The notes under the pieces: generated by a model
Seen by the model: the letters and a program-made list of their open reading frames with translations, nothing else
Databases searched by the model: none
What the model was told of the DNA's origin: nothing
Made by a program: the position numbers and the translations under genes
DNA from: Winogradskyella alexanderae
GTDB taxonomy: Bacteria; Bacteroidota; Bacteroidia; Flavobacteriales; Flavobacteriaceae
Length of the DNA: 64,000 nt
Assembly (NCBI RefSeq): GCF_020166335.1
Contig: NZ_JAIUJR010000007.1
Coordinates: forward strand, 1 to 64,000
Direction of reading: 5' to 3'
Shown: piece after piece, positions 7,636-16,398 of the stretch
Position numbering within the stretch: position 1 is the first letter of the stretch
Layout of the letters: each line of letters begins with the position of its first letter

Positions 7636-8313
7636 CTAATCCTTTAATAGGTCCGGTCGTCTTTCTTGGGTGCGTTTATAAGCTTGTTGTTCGCGCCATT
7701 TTTCAATTTCAGGAAAATTGCCGCTAAATAGTATTTCAGGTACTTTCATGCCTTTATAATTTCTAGGGCGTGTATAAATAGGAGGGGCTAGTAAGTTATC
7801 TTGAAATGAATCTGTTAGGGCAGAGGTTTCATTTCCAAGCACACCCGGTAGAAGTCTAATAATAGCGTCACATAAAACCGCTGCTCCAAGTTCTCCGCCA
7901 GATAATACATAATCTCCAATAGAAATCTCTTTTGTTATAAACGTATCTCTTACACGTTGGTCAACACCCTTATAGTGACCACAAAGAATTATAATGTTTT
8001 TCTTTAAAGAAAGCATGTTGGCCATACTTTGGTTTAAAGGTTTGCCATCTGGTGTCATGTAGATTATTTCATCATAAATGCGTTCCTCCTTTAGTTTAGA
8101 AATACACTTATCTATTGGCTCTATCATCATAACCATTCCTGCACCACCACCAAACTGATAGTCGTCAACAGATTTGTAATTGTCAGTTGTGTAGTCTCGT
8201 AAGTTGTGGAGATGAACCTCGACCAATTTGGCTTCAATAGCACGTTTTAAGATTGATGCTTCAAATGGACTTTTTAATAATTCGGGTAATACAGTTATAA
8301 TATCGATACGCAT
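7636..8313 (-). CDS. trmD: tRNA (guanine-N1-)-methyltransferase TrmD
   Basis: TrmD methylates G37 next to the anticodon, using S-adenosylmethionine, and prevents +1 frameshifting. The 225-residue protein has the normal length. It shows the [13 protein letters not shown] start, the [11 protein letters not shown] motif, and the trefoil-knot SAM site with [17 protein letters not shown], followed by LPGVLGN. The C-terminal domain ends [12 protein letters not shown]. The gene upstream has its own terminator (8344-8371), so trmD probably has its own promoter; CATCTTTG at 8325-8318 on the minus strand is one base off TAnnTTTG and only five bases before the ATG. Confidence 0.96.
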   Translation of the reverse strand: MRIDIITVLPELLKSPFEASILKRAIEAKLVEVHLHNLRDYTTDNYKSVDDYQFGGGAGMVMMIEPIDKCISKLKEERIYDEIIYMTPDGKPLNQSMANMLSLKKNIIILCGHYKGVDQRVRDTFITKEISIGDYVLSGGELGAAVLCDAIIRLLPGVLGNETSALTDSFQDNLLAPPIYTRPRNYKGMKVPEILFSGNFPEIEKWREQQAYKRTQERRPDLLKD

Positions 8314-8343
8314 GTTGCAAAGATGCGATAAATTAGAATTAAA

Positions 8344-8371
8344 AAAAATCCGTAATAGTTCAATTACGGAT
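8344..8371 (-). terminator. Terminator between the coiled-coil membrane protein gene and trmD
   Basis: ATCCGTAAT (8348-8356) pairs with ATTACGGAT (8363-8371) around a 6-base loop. On the minus strand the stem is followed by a run of at least eight T. It ends the transcript of the 8395-9030 gene. Confidence 0.85.
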
Positions 8372-8394
8372 CGGTCTTTTTATGTTAAAATGAA

Positions 8395-9030
8395 TTAAGC
8401 TTTGTTCTTGTTTATTTCGTCTTGAAGCTGTCGCCTTACCTTCTGTTCACGTTCTAAAGCGATTCTACGGTGTTCTTCAAATTCGGATTCTACTTCTTCT
8501 AATTTTAATTTAGCTGCTTTTGTAAGGGCATTACTTCCTTTAAATTTCAATATAAAAAACACGAGTAGTGCAAATAGGCCTGCAATGATGCTCCACATTA
8601 AAACATTATAATTTGTTTTTCCCAATTGTATGCCAAATAGTGCCATACTGTTTTTCTCAGCTTCTGTTTCCCCTAGTGTAGTCTGCGTGTTTTTGAGTTG
8701 TGTTTTTAAATCTTCGATTTCTTTTTTTTGATTTTCCACAGTTTTTTCCGAGACGTCAAGCTTTGCATATGTAGTTTTTAGGGAGTCTAACACATGTGCT
8801 TTTAAAGTTAGAAGCGAATTATATTTTACTGCCTCATATTTCTGTCCGTTCAAACCTTTGAAATTTCCAGATTTCTGAAATATGTATTCAAACTGATTAT
8901 CAATAGTACCGCTATTCAGAGATAGTTCTTCTTCTTGTGATTGAGCATTGGCTGATTGTGAAAAGCTAATCTGAAAACTGATTGTTAAAATCAGAAACAC
9001 AGCGGATTTCGTGAGGGATCTCATCATCAT
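8395..9030 (-). CDS. Membrane-anchored coiled-coil protein, unknown function
   Basis: The 211-residue protein has an N-terminal signal peptide (about residues 4-25, ending SFSQ), a heptad-rich segment around residues 70-125, one membrane helix (about 143-162) and a charged, probably coiled-coil C-terminus. No catalytic motif is visible. Such genes are sometimes labelled as tRNA methyltransferase because they sit next to trmD; nothing in this sequence supports that. The start is uncertain among three consecutive ATG codons (9030, 9027, 9024). Confidence 0.65.
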   Translation of the reverse strand: MMMRSLTKSAVFLILTISFQISFSQSANAQSQEEELSLNSGTIDNQFEYIFQKSGNFKGLNGQKYEAVKYNSLLTLKAHVLDSLKTTYAKLDVSEKTVENQKKEIEDLKTQLKNTQTTLGETEAEKNSMALFGIQLGKTNYNVLMWSIIAGLFALLVFFILKFKGSNALTKAAKLKLEEVESEFEEHRRIALEREQKVRRQLQDEINKNKA

Positions 9031-9163
9031 CTATTTTTGGTTATGTTAGGTTTAGTTGAGTGCCAATATACTAATTTTAAAAGCATTAGATATAATAAGA
9101 CTTGGCAAAAAAAATATTTGAAATTACAGTTCTATATACGACTATTTGTTCTATTTGGATGTT

Positions 9164-9195
9164 AAAACGAGAAAAGCCTTCATTAAGAAGACTTT
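9164..9195 (-). terminator. Terminator of the GAPDH gene
   Basis: On the minus strand AAAGTCTTC (9195-9187) pairs with GAAGGCTTT (9181-9173), nine pairs including one G-U, around a 5-base loop, followed by TCTCGTTTT. The G-U pair fits minus-strand use. It lies just behind the stop at 9214. Confidence 0.75.
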
Positions 9196-9213
9196 ATTAT
9201 TGTACAGTATATT

Positions 9214-10662
9214 CTAATAGTAGGCATAGCGTCTAACCTTTGAAATGTATTTTGCAAGTCTAATAACTTGATGGCTATATCCATACTCATTGTCGTACCA
9301 TATGTACAAAATGATATTTTTTCCGTCCTTTCTAACAATAGATGCTTTGCTATCATATATTGATGGTGCAGAACTGCCTACAATATCGCTCGAGACTAGC
9401 TCATCGCTCATCTCATATTTTATTTGTTCTACTAAGTTACCCTCAAGAGCATATTTTTTCATTATTGTATTAAGTGCGTCTAAAGTTGTTTTGGTTTCTA
9501 ACTCTAAATTTAAAATTGCCAAGGATCCATTTGGAACGGGAACTCTAATTGCATTAGATGTAAGTTTACCGTCCAAAGTAGGCAATGCCTTGCTTACTGC
9601 TTGACCAGCACCAGTCTCAGTTATTACCATGTTTAGACCAGCAGCTCTTCCCCGTCTATATTTTTTATGGAAATTATCTACTAGGTTTTGATCATTCGTA
9701 TAAGCATGTATTGTTTCCAAGTGGCCCGATTTTATACCAAATGAATCTTCTATTGCCTTAAGAACTGGTGTTATTGCATTTGTAGTACAAGATGCTGCGG
9801 AGTAAATCTTTACTTTGTCCGGGTCATAATCAAAATGATTAACGCCATGAACAATATTTGGGACACCTTTGCCTGGAGCGGTGAGTAACACCTTTTCAAT
9901 ACCTTTAGCCTTTAAATGTCTACCCAATGCTTTTTCATCTCTAAAGGCACCAGTATTATCAATAACTAAGGCGTTGTTTATACCATACTTTGTATAATCG
10001 ATTTCTTCTGGTGCATTTGCCGCTATAACATTTACCGTTGTTCCGTTAATAATTAAAGCGCTATTTTCTATATCGGTTGTAACCATTCCTGAAAAGTCAC
10101 CATGTACGGAATCGTTTCTTAATAATGAAGCTCGCTTTTCTAATACTGCTTGATTTATTTCTCCTCTAGTGACAATTGCTCTAAGTCTTAATTGACTACC
10201 AGAACCGGTTCTCGCCATAAGTTCACGTGCCAAAAGTCTTCCTATGCGTCCAAAACCATAAAGTACAACATCTTTTGGCTCTACAGGATTGTTATTTTTA
10301 GACTCTTTTAATTTAGCAGAAACAAAAGCGGTTGCATTACCATATTTATTGTCCTCTAAGTGGTATTCGTAGGTTAATTTTCCAATATCAAGTTTGGCTG
10401 GTGGTATATTGAGCTTACTGATAGCGGTCGCAATCTCAACGGAATCAAAAATTGATATTGGTTTTTGAACAAACTCACCTGCATATTCGTGTAGGTTTAA
10501 AATTTCGCTAACGTTTTTATCAATTAGTTGATTACGGAATAGTACTACCTCTATGGATTTGTCGTACCATAAATCTGTTATGATTTTAATAAATTCTACT
10601 GTTGCTCTGCGACGATCTGCTTGAAAGGCTAATTCTTGTTCGTAAGTGTCGTTAAAACCCAT
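9214..10662 (-). CDS. gap: Glyceraldehyde-3-phosphate dehydrogenase, long form with N-terminal extension
   Basis: This enzyme interconverts glyceraldehyde-3-phosphate and 1,3-bisphosphoglycerate. At 482 residues it is about 140 residues longer than classical GAPDH because of a helical N-terminal extension. The Rossmann motif GFGRIG is at 136-141, the catalytic SCTTN at 291-295 (Cys292), and the HAYTNDQN motif follows. After the second beta-strand, where NAD-specific enzymes carry an acidic residue, it reads TRG (165-167), which could favour NADP; this is an inference. It has its own promoter and terminator. Long forms of this kind occur in Bacteroidota. Confidence 0.93.
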   Translation of the reverse strand: MGFNDTYEQELAFQADRRRATVEFIKIITDLWYDKSIEVVLFRNQLIDKNVSEILNLHEYAGEFVQKPISIFDSVEIATAISKLNIPPAKLDIGKLTYEYHLEDNKYGNATAFVSAKLKESKNNNPVEPKDVVLYGFGRIGRLLARELMARTGSGSQLRLRAIVTRGEINQAVLEKRASLLRNDSVHGDFSGMVTTDIENSALIINGTTVNVIAANAPEEIDYTKYGINNALVIDNTGAFRDEKALGRHLKAKGIEKVLLTAPGKGVPNIVHGVNHFDYDPDKVKIYSAASCTTNAITPVLKAIEDSFGIKSGHLETIHAYTNDQNLVDNFHKKYRRGRAAGLNMVITETGAGQAVSKALPTLDGKLTSNAIRVPVPNGSLAILNLELETKTTLDALNTIMKKYALEGNLVEQIKYEMSDELVSSDIVGSSAPSIYDSKASIVRKDGKNIILYIWYDNEYGYSHQVIRLAKYISKVRRYAYY

Positions 10663-10694
10663 TTTCTTTTGGTTTAGTGATTTAGATTTTGCGG

Positions 10695-10702
10695 CAAAAA
10701 TA
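10695..10702 (-). promoter_or_regulatory. Bacteroidota -7 promoter element of the GAPDH gene
   Basis: On the minus strand this reads TATTTTTG, a full match to TAnnTTTG, 32 nt before the ATG. Confidence 0.6.
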
Positions 10703-10745
10703 CATATTTCAATCGTTTTCGTAACACCTTTTGTCGAAAATAAGA

Positions 10746-10774
10746 ACCCTTTAAAGAATGGATCTTTAAAGGGT
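10746..10774 (-). terminator. Terminator of the HtrA-type protease gene
   Basis: A 12-bp perfect stem (ACCCTTTAAAGA, 10746-10757 with 10763-10774) closes a 5-base loop, followed on the minus strand by TTCTTATTTTC. It lies 26 bp behind the protease stop. Confidence 0.8.
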
Positions 10775-10800
10775 CAAATTTTAAAAATGAGATTTATCTC

Positions 10801-12213
10801 TTACCTGAAATTATAAACGGTTTTTTCACCTGATTTATTAATAACTTCGATTTGTAGTGGTTCATTGTAATCTCTAGTTTTCATGGCCGTTTGTACATCA
10901 TCAACTGAAAATAGCTTTTTTCCATTAATTTTGGTAACTATACTTCCCTCTTCAACACCATTTTTATTCCAGTAATTCTTGTAATTTTCTTCATAAAACT
11001 CTGAAATTTTAACGCCATAATTTATGTCGTACTTTTTTAAATCCTCTTTTGAAGCGTTCTTGACGTAACCAATTGTTTGTAGTAAAGTTATAGACGGTTT
11101 TAACAATTTTACCGGTAAAACCTCGGTGTTCCCTTCTCTTATCAACGTGACATTAACAACATCATTTGGACTTTTGGTTTTTAAATACCCTGTTAAATCA
11201 GAAAACTTATTTATTTCAACATTGTCAATTTTTCTTATAATATCTCCAGATTGGATACCCGCTTTTTCAGCTCCAGTGTCTTCTTGTACTTCACTAACGT
11301 AAAAACCTTCAGTAATATCGACACCAAGCTGTTCTGCTGCTTTACTGTTTAAAGCACCTCCAACAACACCTAAAATACCATTTTGAACATTTCCATATTC
11401 CATGATATCGTTTACAATCTTTCTCGCTATGTTGCTCGGAACAGCAAAGGAATAACCAATATAAGATCCATCACGTGAGGATATGGCTGTGTTTATACCT
11501 ATTAAGTCACCGTTGGTATTAACTAGTGCACCACCAGAGTTTCCAGGATTTACGGCAGCATCGGTTTGAATAAAAGATTGGGTATTTCTACCACTCAAAT
11601 CTCGAGATTTAGCACTTATAATTCCTGCAGTAACTGTTGAATTTAGATTAAAAGGGTTGCCAACTGCCAGCACCCATTCACCAATTTTGGCATTGTCTGA
11701 ATCTCCAAAAGCAAGGAAGGGTAACTCCTCTTCCGGTTCTATTTTAATCAATGCTATATCCGTCGCCTCATCAGAGCCAACAAGTTCTGCAGTATATACT
11801 TTATTATTGTTTAAAGTTATACTTATATCATTTGCATTTCTAATAACATGATAATTTGTTACGATGTACCCTGAAGGTGATATAATTACTCCACTGCCAG
11901 TACCAACTTGCGCACGTTCACTACTTCTGCCCGAAAATAAATCGTACATGGTCATTGGCGCAGTTACGATTGCCGTATTCTTGACATGTACTACAGCATC
12001 CAAGGATTTTTCAGCTGCTTCTACAAAGTTTGGCATTGCAGTCTCTATTGTATTATTAGAGCTTGTTGTTGTCGGTATGTAAATCGGGATTTCCGAAACT
12101 TCATTGACAACTAAAGGTTCAGTATTTTTAGCTTCAAAAAAAAGTTTGTAACCACCTAAGGTTAATAGACCACCTAATACCGAAACACACACTAAGGTTA
12201 TAATCTTCTTCAT
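10801..12213 (-). CDS. HtrA/DegP-type periplasmic serine protease with two PDZ domains
   Basis: This is an envelope quality-control protease. The 470-residue protein has an N-terminal signal or anchor (residues 4-25), a trypsin-like domain with the full triad His122 (NYHV), Asp152 (TDIAL) and Ser226 (GNSGG), then two PDZ domains (about 275-375 and 385-470). The family and length fit Do-like proteases. It is transcribed alone, from its own promoter (12272-12279) to its own terminator (10746-10774). Confidence 0.94.
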   Translation of the reverse strand: MKKIITLVCVSVLGGLLTLGGYKLFFEAKNTEPLVVNEVSEIPIYIPTTTSSNNTIETAMPNFVEAAEKSLDAVVHVKNTAIVTAPMTMYDLFSGRSSERAQVGTGSGVIISPSGYIVTNYHVIRNANDISITLNNNKVYTAELVGSDEATDIALIKIEPEEELPFLAFGDSDNAKIGEWVLAVGNPFNLNSTVTAGIISAKSRDLSGRNTQSFIQTDAAVNPGNSGGALVNTNGDLIGINTAISSRDGSYIGYSFAVPSNIARKIVNDIMEYGNVQNGILGVVGGALNSKAAEQLGVDITEGFYVSEVQEDTGAEKAGIQSGDIIRKIDNVEINKFSDLTGYLKTKSPNDVVNVTLIREGNTEVLPVKLLKPSITLLQTIGYVKNASKEDLKKYDINYGVKISEFYEENYKNYWNKNGVEEGSIVTKINGKKLFSVDDVQTAMKTRDYNEPLQIEVINKSGEKTVYNFR

Positions 12214-12271
12214 AATTTTTCAGATTAAAGTTTTACTATTTAACGATTAAATTTAGAGATTTATTGAATTT

Positions 12272-12279
12272 CAAAATTA
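12272..12279 (-). promoter_or_regulatory. Bacteroidota -7 promoter element of the HtrA-type protease gene
   Basis: On the minus strand this reads TAATTTTG (TAnnTTTG), 58 nt before the ATG. The divergent dapF promoter lies at 12347, so the intergenic region serves both directions. Confidence 0.55.
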
Positions 12280-12346
12280 TATTTAACGACTATTTAACTT
12301 CATATTTAACGCCTAATTAACAGCTCATAATACTTGCTATTATTGT

Positions 12347-12354
12347 TATATTTG
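12347..12354 (+). promoter_or_regulatory. Bacteroidota -7 promoter element of dapF
   Basis: TATATTTG is a full match to TAnnTTTG and ends only eight bases before the dapF ATG at 12363. With a start site 5-8 nt downstream, the transcript would be leaderless or nearly so. Confidence 0.6.
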
Positions 12355-12362
12355 TATGGTAT

Positions 12363-13142
12363 ATGACAACAACGTTTTACAAATATCAAGGCACTGGTAA
12401 CGACTTTATTATTATTGATAATCGTCTACAAATTGTTAACAAAAACGATACCAAGCGCATAGAGGAGTTGTGTGACCGACGATTTGGCATTGGTGCAGAT
12501 GGATTTATACTTCTTGAAAATGACGAATTTTCAGATTTTAAGATGGTTTATTATAATGCTGACGGAAAAGAAAGTTCTATGTGTGGTAATGGTGGACGTT
12601 GTATTGTTGCTTTTGCCAACTATTTGGGTATTATTGATAAGGTGACAAAGTTTTCTGCAATTGATGGGCTACATAATGCTTCAATTGATAATGGTTTTGT
12701 GTCTTTACAGATGGGAAATGTTGAGGGGGTAAAGGTATTTGAAGATCATACATTTTTAGATACAGGTTCACCACATCATGTAGAAATGGTTAGCGAAATT
12801 AAAAACCTCGATGTTAAAACTAAAGGTTCCGAAATTAGATATGGAGCGTCCTATGGTGCGGAGGGCAGCAATGTAAATTTTGTAGAACCAATATCCGATA
12901 ACCTATTTTCAGTGAGAACTTATGAAAGAGGTGTAGAAGACGAAACGTTTTCTTGTGGTACAGGTGTTACAGCAGTAGCATTAGCTATGCATGCCAATAA
13001 TAAAACAAAAACCAATACAGTTTTTCTAGACACTTTAGGAGGTAAATTACAGGTTAATTTTAAACCTTCTGAAACAGGGTATAAAGACGTTTGGCTCATT
13101 GGTCCTGCGGTTCAAGTCTTTAAAGGAGAATTAACATGGTAA
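12363..13142 (+). CDS. dapF: Diaminopimelate epimerase
   Basis: DapF converts LL- to meso-diaminopimelate for lysine and peptidoglycan synthesis. The 259-residue protein carries both catalytic cysteines in their motifs: Cys74 in MCGNGGRC and Cys198 in FSCGTGVTA. The N-terminal KYQGTGNDF motif is also present. It is the first gene of a plus-strand run with a GNAT enzyme (7-bp overlap) and mltG. dapA lies elsewhere in this window (31.8 kb). Confidence 0.97.
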   Translation: MTTTFYKYQGTGNDFIIIDNRLQIVNKNDTKRIEELCDRRFGIGADGFILLENDEFSDFKMVYYNADGKESSMCGNGGRCIVAFANYLGIIDKVTKFSAIDGLHNASIDNGFVSLQMGNVEGVKVFEDHTFLDTGSPHHVEMVSEIKNLDVKTKGSEIRYGASYGAEGSNVNFVEPISDNLFSVRTYERGVEDETFSCGTGVTAVALAMHANNKTKTNTVFLDTLGGKLQVNFKPSETGYKDVWLIGPAVQVFKGELTW

Positions 13143-13663
13143 GTCTGAAAGGAGATAATATATTTCTTAGAGCCTTGGAGCCTGAGGACTTAGAGTTTGT
13201 TCATAGCATTGAAAATGATATAAATTTTTGGGAGCTGAGCGACACGAAGCAACCGTATTCACGTTTTATCATTAAAGAATATCTAAAAAACGCAACGCAA
13301 GACATATTTGAGGCTAAACAACTTCGTCTGGCAATATGTGATAATCGCAACAGTGAAGTAATTGGCTTAATAGACCTGTATGATTTCAATCCAATCCACA
13401 AGAGAGCCGGGTTGGGTATTTTAATTAAAGAAGAATCCAATAGAGGTAAAGGAGTTGGTAAAGAAGCATTAAATCTGCTTTTGGATTATGCATTTAAAAT
13501 TTTAAATCTGCATCAGGTCTACGCCAGTATTTCTGAGATGAATGAGGCTAGTTTAAATCTTTTCCAAAAAACCGGGTTCAAAAAAATTGGACTAAAAAAG
13601 GATTGGACATATGATGGTAAAACTTATAGAAATGAATTTATTCTACAACGTATTAATATCTAG
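13136..13663 (+). CDS. GNAT family N-acetyltransferase (RimJ/RimL-like)
   Basis: The 175-residue protein has the GNAT fold of the RimJ/RimL subgroup. It starts LRALEPEDLEF, has the acetyl-CoA loop around RGKGVGKEAL, and the NEASLNLFQKTGF motif near the C-terminus. The acceptor substrate is unknown. Its ATG overlaps the dapF stop (ATGGTAA), so translation is probably coupled; mltG follows after 3 bp. Confidence 0.88.
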   Translation: MVSLKGDNIFLRALEPEDLEFVHSIENDINFWELSDTKQPYSRFIIKEYLKNATQDIFEAKQLRLAICDNRNSEVIGLIDLYDFNPIHKRAGLGILIKEESNRGKGVGKEALNLLLDYAFKILNLHQVYASISEMNEASLNLFQKTGFKKIGLKKDWTYDGKTYRNEFILQRINI

Positions 13664-13666
13664 TTT

Positions 13667-14710
13667 ATGTATTTAAAAAAGATACTTTGGGCAGTAGCTT
13701 TAATAGGACTCGTAATATTTGGAGTTTTTGCCTTTTACATTTATGGTGCTATGTTTTCACCAAATACAGCGTTTAATAATAACGAAGCTTACATTTATAT
13801 ACCTAGTAATGCTACCTATAATGATGTTAGAAATCAGCTAGAACCACTGCTTAAGGATATTGACGGTTTTGATGCATTAGCTAAACAAAAAAAGTATAGC
13901 ACAAATATTAAAGCTGGGAAATTTGTGATCCTAAAGGACATGAATAATAACGAAATTATTAATTCCATTAGGAGCAATAATATCCCAATAAAGATTTCAT
14001 TTAACAATCAAAATAGTATTGAATCACTAGCAAGCAGAATTAGTGCACAGATCGAAGCAGACAGTAGTTCTTTAGTTAAAGCAATGCTAGACGAGTCATT
14101 TTTGACCCAAAATGGCTTTAATAAGGCAACAGCTTTAGGGATGTATTTACCAAACAGTTATGAGTTTTTCTGGAACACTTCTGCAGAAAGATTTAGAGAT
14201 AAAATGTTAAATGAGTACAATCGATTTTGGACTACCACCCGTACAGAAAAAGCACAAAAACTAAATCTAACACCAAATGAGGTCATAACCCTAGCTTCGA
14301 TTGTTCACGAAGAATCCAAGAAAAAGGATGAACAACCTAGAGTTGCTGGTGTCTATCTTAATAGATTGAGAATTGGTATGCCTCTGCAGGCAGATCCAAC
14401 CTTGAAATTTGCAGCGTATCAACTGCCAAAGTATAGTAATACGGTGATAAGACGTGTACTCAACGAGCACAAAGACATTGAATCTCCATACAACACATAT
14501 AAAAATCCAGGATTACCACCAGGATTAATAGCAATGCCCGATTTATCAGCGATTAAAGCTGTTCTCAATTCAGAAAAACATGATTATTTGTACTTTGCTG
14601 CAGATGCAGAACGATTCGGTTATCATAAATTTGCAAAAACGTTATCGCAGCATAATTATAATGCTCGGCAGTATCAAAACTATTTATCCTCGCAGGGTAT
14701 AAGGAAATAA
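13667..14710 (+). CDS. mltG: Endolytic murein transglycosylase MltG
   Basis: MltG cleaves nascent glycan strands at the inner membrane and helps set glycan length. The 347-residue protein has one N-terminal membrane helix (residues 8-29), a LysM-like region, and the YceG domain. The catalytic motif is SIVHEES, with Glu215 as the probable catalytic acid, followed by QPRVAGVYLNRL, MPLQADPT and SPYNTY...GLPPG. The position in one transcript with dapF links precursor supply with glycan processing, although this may be accidental. Confidence 0.95.
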   Translation: MYLKKILWAVALIGLVIFGVFAFYIYGAMFSPNTAFNNNEAYIYIPSNATYNDVRNQLEPLLKDIDGFDALAKQKKYSTNIKAGKFVILKDMNNNEIINSIRSNNIPIKISFNNQNSIESLASRISAQIEADSSSLVKAMLDESFLTQNGFNKATALGMYLPNSYEFFWNTSAERFRDKMLNEYNRFWTTTRTEKAQKLNLTPNEVITLASIVHEESKKKDEQPRVAGVYLNRLRIGMPLQADPTLKFAAYQLPKYSNTVIRRVLNEHKDIESPYNTYKNPGLPPGLIAMPDLSAIKAVLNSEKHDYLYFAADAERFGYHKFAKTLSQHNYNARQYQNYLSSQGIRK

Positions 14711-14714
14711 AACA

Positions 14715-15620
14715 TTGCGCAAAAGTATACTCTTCTTTCTTTTATTGGTATTTAATGTTCTGAGTCTAAATGCTCAAGGCCAAGTGAATAATTTTCTAAA
14801 ACCTAGTGACACCTTAAACGTTTTACGGCGCAATATGGTGGTGATTACTGAGACTTCTTTAGCTACACTCACATTAATAGGGCTAAATGAATTATGGTAT
14901 TCAAACTACGACAGATCCAGTTTCAGAACAGTTAAAGATGGTAACGAATGGTTGCAAATGGACAAATTTGGCCACATATTTTCATCTTATCAACTTGGAA
15001 GGTTAGGCGCAAACTCTTTGAATTGGGCGGGTGTGAGTAAGAAAGATCAATTAATATATGGTTCAACACTTGGTTTGGGGTTTCTCACTGCCGTGGAGGT
15101 TATGGATGGTTTTTCAGAGGAATGGGGATTTTCTTGGTTTGATATGTTAGCTAACGTTACCGGGACAGGACTTTATGTGGGTCAGGAGTTGCTTTGGGAA
15201 GAGCAACGGATTATGTTAAAGTATTCATTTAATATGTCGAAATATGCAAATCAGCGACCGGATGTCTTGGGAAATGGGTTTTTTGAAGAGGTATTAAAAG
15301 ATTACAATGGACAAACCTATTGGTTAAGTGCGAACATCAATTCGTTTATACCAAACAATAAAATTCCAAATTGGTTGAATTTAGCTTTTGGTTATGGTGC
15401 TGATGGAATGTTAACAGGCAAACCAAATGATCCGCTTTTTCCAAACCAAAATCGTATAAGGCAATACTATCTCAGTTTAGACCTCGATTTAACAAGGATT
15501 AAAACAAAATCAAATTTCTTGAAATCCATTTTCGACGTTTTGAACGTAATTAAGCTTCCTTTTCCAGCATTGGAATTAAATAGCGAGGGTCGTGTAAAGT
15601 TCCATTATATCTACTTTTAA
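14715..15620 (+). CDS. DUF2279 (YfiM-like) outer-membrane protein
   Basis: The 301-residue protein has a signal peptide (ending LNAQG) and the DUF2279 core with MDKFGHIFSSYQLGR, VEVMDGFSEEWGFSWFDMLAN and GTGLYVGQE motifs. The function is unknown; the family includes E. coli YfiM. The start is TTG at 14715, 4 bp behind the mltG stop; no nearby ATG would keep the signal peptide. It probably ends the dapF transcript. Confidence 0.82.
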   Translation: MRKSILFFLLLVFNVLSLNAQGQVNNFLKPSDTLNVLRRNMVVITETSLATLTLIGLNELWYSNYDRSSFRTVKDGNEWLQMDKFGHIFSSYQLGRLGANSLNWAGVSKKDQLIYGSTLGLGFLTAVEVMDGFSEEWGFSWFDMLANVTGTGLYVGQELLWEEQRIMLKYSFNMSKYANQRPDVLGNGFFEEVLKDYNGQTYWLSANINSFIPNNKIPNWLNLAFGYGADGMLTGKPNDPLFPNQNRIRQYYLSLDLDLTRIKTKSNFLKSIFDVLNVIKLPFPALELNSEGRVKFHYIYF

Positions 15621-15639
15621 TAAGTATTTATAACAACTA

Positions 15640-15680
15640 AAATACTGATATTCAGTATTTAGAAAAAAGTCGTATCTTTG
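15640..15680 (+). promoter_or_regulatory. Promoter with overlapping 9-bp palindrome
   Basis: TATCTTTG (15673-15680) is a full -7 match. AAATACTGA (15640-15648) and TCAGTATTT (15652-15660) form a perfect 9-bp inverted repeat with a 3-bp spacer, placed where the -33 element would be. This could be an operator; it could also be a weak terminator of the upstream gene, but no T-run follows. Confidence 0.5.
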
Positions 15681-15735
15681 CACTCGCATTTAGTAAAACA
15701 ATTTGGGGAAGATTTTTTACTGAAATTTAGCTGTT

Positions 15736-16398
15736 ATGTTTAAAAATAGAGTTAAGACTTTTGTATTGCCCTTCTCAATCTGTTTTGTTGTCGCTATGGC
15801 ATTATATCCGGATTCTAAATTAGATCCTGAAAATTACTCCACTGAAGGGTTAGAATTAGATTATAACATAAAGGAAGATTTGGCTTTGAATTCGCAATCC
15901 TATAAAAATGAGAATACAACGACAATATTTACGCCATATTTAGGTAAGTCTTTTGAAGGTTTTAAGGAGGCGCTTGCTTTCAAAGAATCTCGTGGAAATT
16001 ATTTTACTGTAAATACACTCGGTTATTTGGGTAAATATCAGTTTGGTTCTGAGACATTAAAACTTATAGGTATTTACAGTCCGAAAAGTTTTCTATATAA
16101 TCCTGAATTACAGGAAAAGGCGTTCGTCGCAAATACAGAACGTAATAAGTGGATCCTACGAAATGACATAAAAAGATTTGAAGGTAAGAGTATTGCAGGT
16201 GTTAGAATTACTGAATCGGGAATCTTGGCGGCAGCACATCTCGCTGGTCCGGGAAGTGTTAAGAAGTTCTTACGAAGTTCTGGTAATTATAATTTTTCGG
16301 ATGCATATGGTTCGACTGTGAGATACTACATGAAAAAATTCTCAGGTTACGACACGTCCTTTGTAAAGCCTAATAAGAAAGCAAAAGCAAGAATTTAA
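15736..16398 (+). CDS. Exported lysozyme-like (transglycosylase-fold) protein
   Basis: The 220-residue protein has an N-terminal hydrophobic export segment (residues 8-24) and a lysozyme-like domain from about residue 70. It shows LAFKESRGNY with a candidate catalytic Glu, LGKYQFG, and a later ILAAAHLAGPGSVKKFL helix, all typical of soluble lytic transglycosylase-like folds. I infer peptidoglycan cleavage, not proven. It has its own promoter, and its stop shares the palindrome TTAA with the convergent methylase gene. Confidence 0.65.
   Translation: MFKNRVKTFVLPFSICFVVAMALYPDSKLDPENYSTEGLELDYNIKEDLALNSQSYKNENTTTIFTPYLGKSFEGFKEALAFKESRGNYFTVNTLGYLGKYQFGSETLKLIGIYSPKSFLYNPELQEKAFVANTERNKWILRNDIKRFEGKSIAGVRITESGILAAAHLAGPGSVKKFLRSSGNYNFSDAYGSTVRYYMKKFSGYDTSFVKPNKKAKARI

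Noticed and set aside
8395..9030. tRNA methyltransferase label for the gene upstream of trmD
   Set aside because: The protein has a signal peptide, coiled coils and one membrane helix, with no SAM-binding motif.
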